Origin: Candidatus Eiseniibacteriota bacterium
GTDB taxonomy: Bacteria; Eisenbacteria; RBG-16-71-46; CAIMUX01; WJJG01
Direction: 5' to 3'
DNA length: 6,804 bases
Assembly: GCA_016867695.1 (NCBI GenBank)
Contig: VGIY01000141.1
Location: 1 to 6,804 of the forward strand
In this document: positions 5,971 through 6,804 of the stretch, piece by piece
Position numbering within the stretch: the stretch's first letter is position 1
Layout of the letters: every line of letters begins with the position of its first letter
The notes under the pieces: model-generated
Told to the model about the DNA's origin: nothing
Seen by the model: only the letters and a program-made list of their open reading frames with translations
Database searches by the model: none
Made by a program: the position numbers and the translations under genes

Positions 5971-6804
5971 CCGGCGAGGGTGCGGCGCTGGAGGCCGCTG
6001 CTCGCGGCTGGCCGCTGGTGCGGCGGTTCCATCACTGCCCTTCCGTCCCATCGACGCAGGATGAGGTTCGCCGGCTCGTCGCGGCGCCGGGCGCCCCGGA
6101 TCAGGGCGCCGGGCTGCTGCTCGTCGCCGATGCCCAGACCGCCGGCCGCGGTCGGCTGGGCCGAAACTGGCACTCGCCTGCGGGCGCCGGGCTCTGGCTC
6201 AGCCTGTCGCTCGCGCCGCGGCGTCCGCGCGCCGAGTGGCCCTTCGTGACCGCGCTCGCGGCGCTCGCCGGACGCGAGGCGCTGGCCGGGTCCGCCGGTC
6301 TCGACAGCGGCATCAAGTGGCCCAACGATCTCCTCGTGCGCGGTCGCAAGATCGCCGGAGTCCTGGCCGAGTCGGCGACGGGAGGGCCGCTCGTGCTCGG
6401 TGTGGGAGTGAACCTCCTGCAGCGGCGCGCGGATTTCCCGGCCGAGCTGCGCGAGACGGCCACCTCGATCGCGATCGAAGTCGCCCAGGCGGCGCTTGCG
6501 ATCGAGGTGCCCGCTGCGGCACCATCGCCGCTTCCCTCGCGGGCCGCGCTGCTGGCCTCCTGGCTGGGGGCCTTCGCGGCGCGCTACGCGCTCTTCGAGA
6601 GCGGGGGGCCGGCGGCGCATCTCGAGGAACTGCGGTCTGCCTCGCTGCTGATGGGTCGCAGCGTCGAGATCGCCGCGCCGTGGAGAGAGGGAGAGACGGA
6701 TCCCGCCGCCCCGGGGGTGTCGCTGCGGGGCCGGGTCGTGGGTTTCGGACCGGTGGGGGAACTGGTCCTCGACGTCAAGGATCGCGGGACCGGCACGGCC
6801 GCGC
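5967..6804 (+). CDS. birA: Biotin--[acetyl-CoA-carboxylase] ligase, no DNA-binding domain (3' end outside window)
   Basis: This enzyme activates biotin with ATP to biotinyl-5'-AMP and transfers it to the lysine of biotin carboxyl carrier proteins. The frame runs from an ATG overlapping the nadC stop (ATGA at 5967-5970) to the end of the window without a stop, giving 279 residues so far. Key motifs are STQDE at 29-33, the biotin-adenylate loop GRGRLGRNWHSP at 60-71, KWPND at 117-121, KIAGVLAE at 128-135 with its catalytic-site lysine, and LGVGVN at 144-149. From about 222 the C-terminal SH3-like domain begins (LLMGRSVEI, then GRVVGFGPVGELVLD at 255-269). The protein begins directly with the catalytic domain, so it is a group I ligase without the helix-turn-helix of E. 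coli BirA and should not itself repress biotin genes. Ala/Pro-rich stretches near 172-190 and 237-251 look like loop insertions. There is no good ribosome site, so translation is probably coupled to nadC. Confidence 0.95.
   Translation, partial: MTGEGAALEAAARGWPLVRRFHHCPSVPSTQDEVRRLVAAPGAPDQGAGLLLVADAQTAGRGRLGRNWHSPAGAGLWLSLSLAPRRPRAEWPFVTALAALAGREALAGSAGLDSGIKWPNDLLVRGRKIAGVLAESATGGPLVLGVGVNLLQRRADFPAELRETATSIAIEVAQAALAIEVPAAAPSPLPSRAALLASWLGAFAARYALFESGGPAAHLEELRSASLLMGRSVEIAAPWREGETDPAAPGVSLRGRVVGFGPVGELVLDVKDRGTGTAA

Noticed and set aside
4591..6051. Minus-strand open frame of 486 codons opposite uvrB end and nadC
   Set aside because: Arg/Pro/Ala-rich translation without a recognisable domain; it is the shadow of well-supported genes.
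5739..6620. Minus-strand open frame of 293 codons opposite birA
   Set aside because: The + strand frame here contains all biotin ligase motifs; the antisense frame has none of any family.
1..6804. Mobile element, CRISPR, tRNA, toxin-antitoxin or defence system
   Set aside because: No transposase, integrase, spaced direct repeats, cloverleaf, or small paired genes were seen. The genes present are three housekeeping genes and three common accessory families.

Overview
The window is very GC-rich throughout. Third codon positions are almost all G or C, and nearly every reading frame stays open for long stretches. This fits a high-GC bacterium, for example of the Myxococcota, Gemmatimonadota or Acidobacteriota kind, or an uncultured relative. 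Nothing here fixes the phylum. All well-supported genes lie on the + strand and are tightly packed, with no gap over about 100 bases. I see no RNA gene, insertion sequence, CRISPR array, phage gene or attachment site.

Region 1 (1-2649) holds accessory genes. After a few codons that may end an upstream gene (3-29) comes a tandem GNAT acetyltransferase (66-1118). Next is an exported helical-repeat protein with a low-complexity linker (1171-1848), and then an alpha/beta hydrolase (1858-2649). The last two are 9 bases apart and are probably co-transcribed. The acetyltransferase is 52 bases upstream and may belong to the same unit. Their substrates cannot be read from the sequence.

Region 2 (2650-6804) is a housekeeping run: uvrB (nucleotide excision repair), nadC (NAD biosynthesis) and birA (biotin protein ligase, cut off by the window end). 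uvrB and nadC overlap by 14 bases, and nadC and birA overlap by 4 (ATGA), so the three are very probably one translationally coupled operon. A -10-like hexamer 8 bases before the uvrB ATG, with no Shine-Dalgarno sequence, suggests that a new, possibly leaderless, transcript begins at uvrB.

The unusual points are modest: Arg/Gly/Pro/Ser-rich C-terminal tails on both UvrB and NadC, each running into the next gene; a signal peptide and pentapeptide-repeat linker in front of a domain I recall mainly as a short cytosolic protein; the fused double GNAT; and the possible leaderless start of uvrB. I found no convincing sign of an entirely new multi-gene system.
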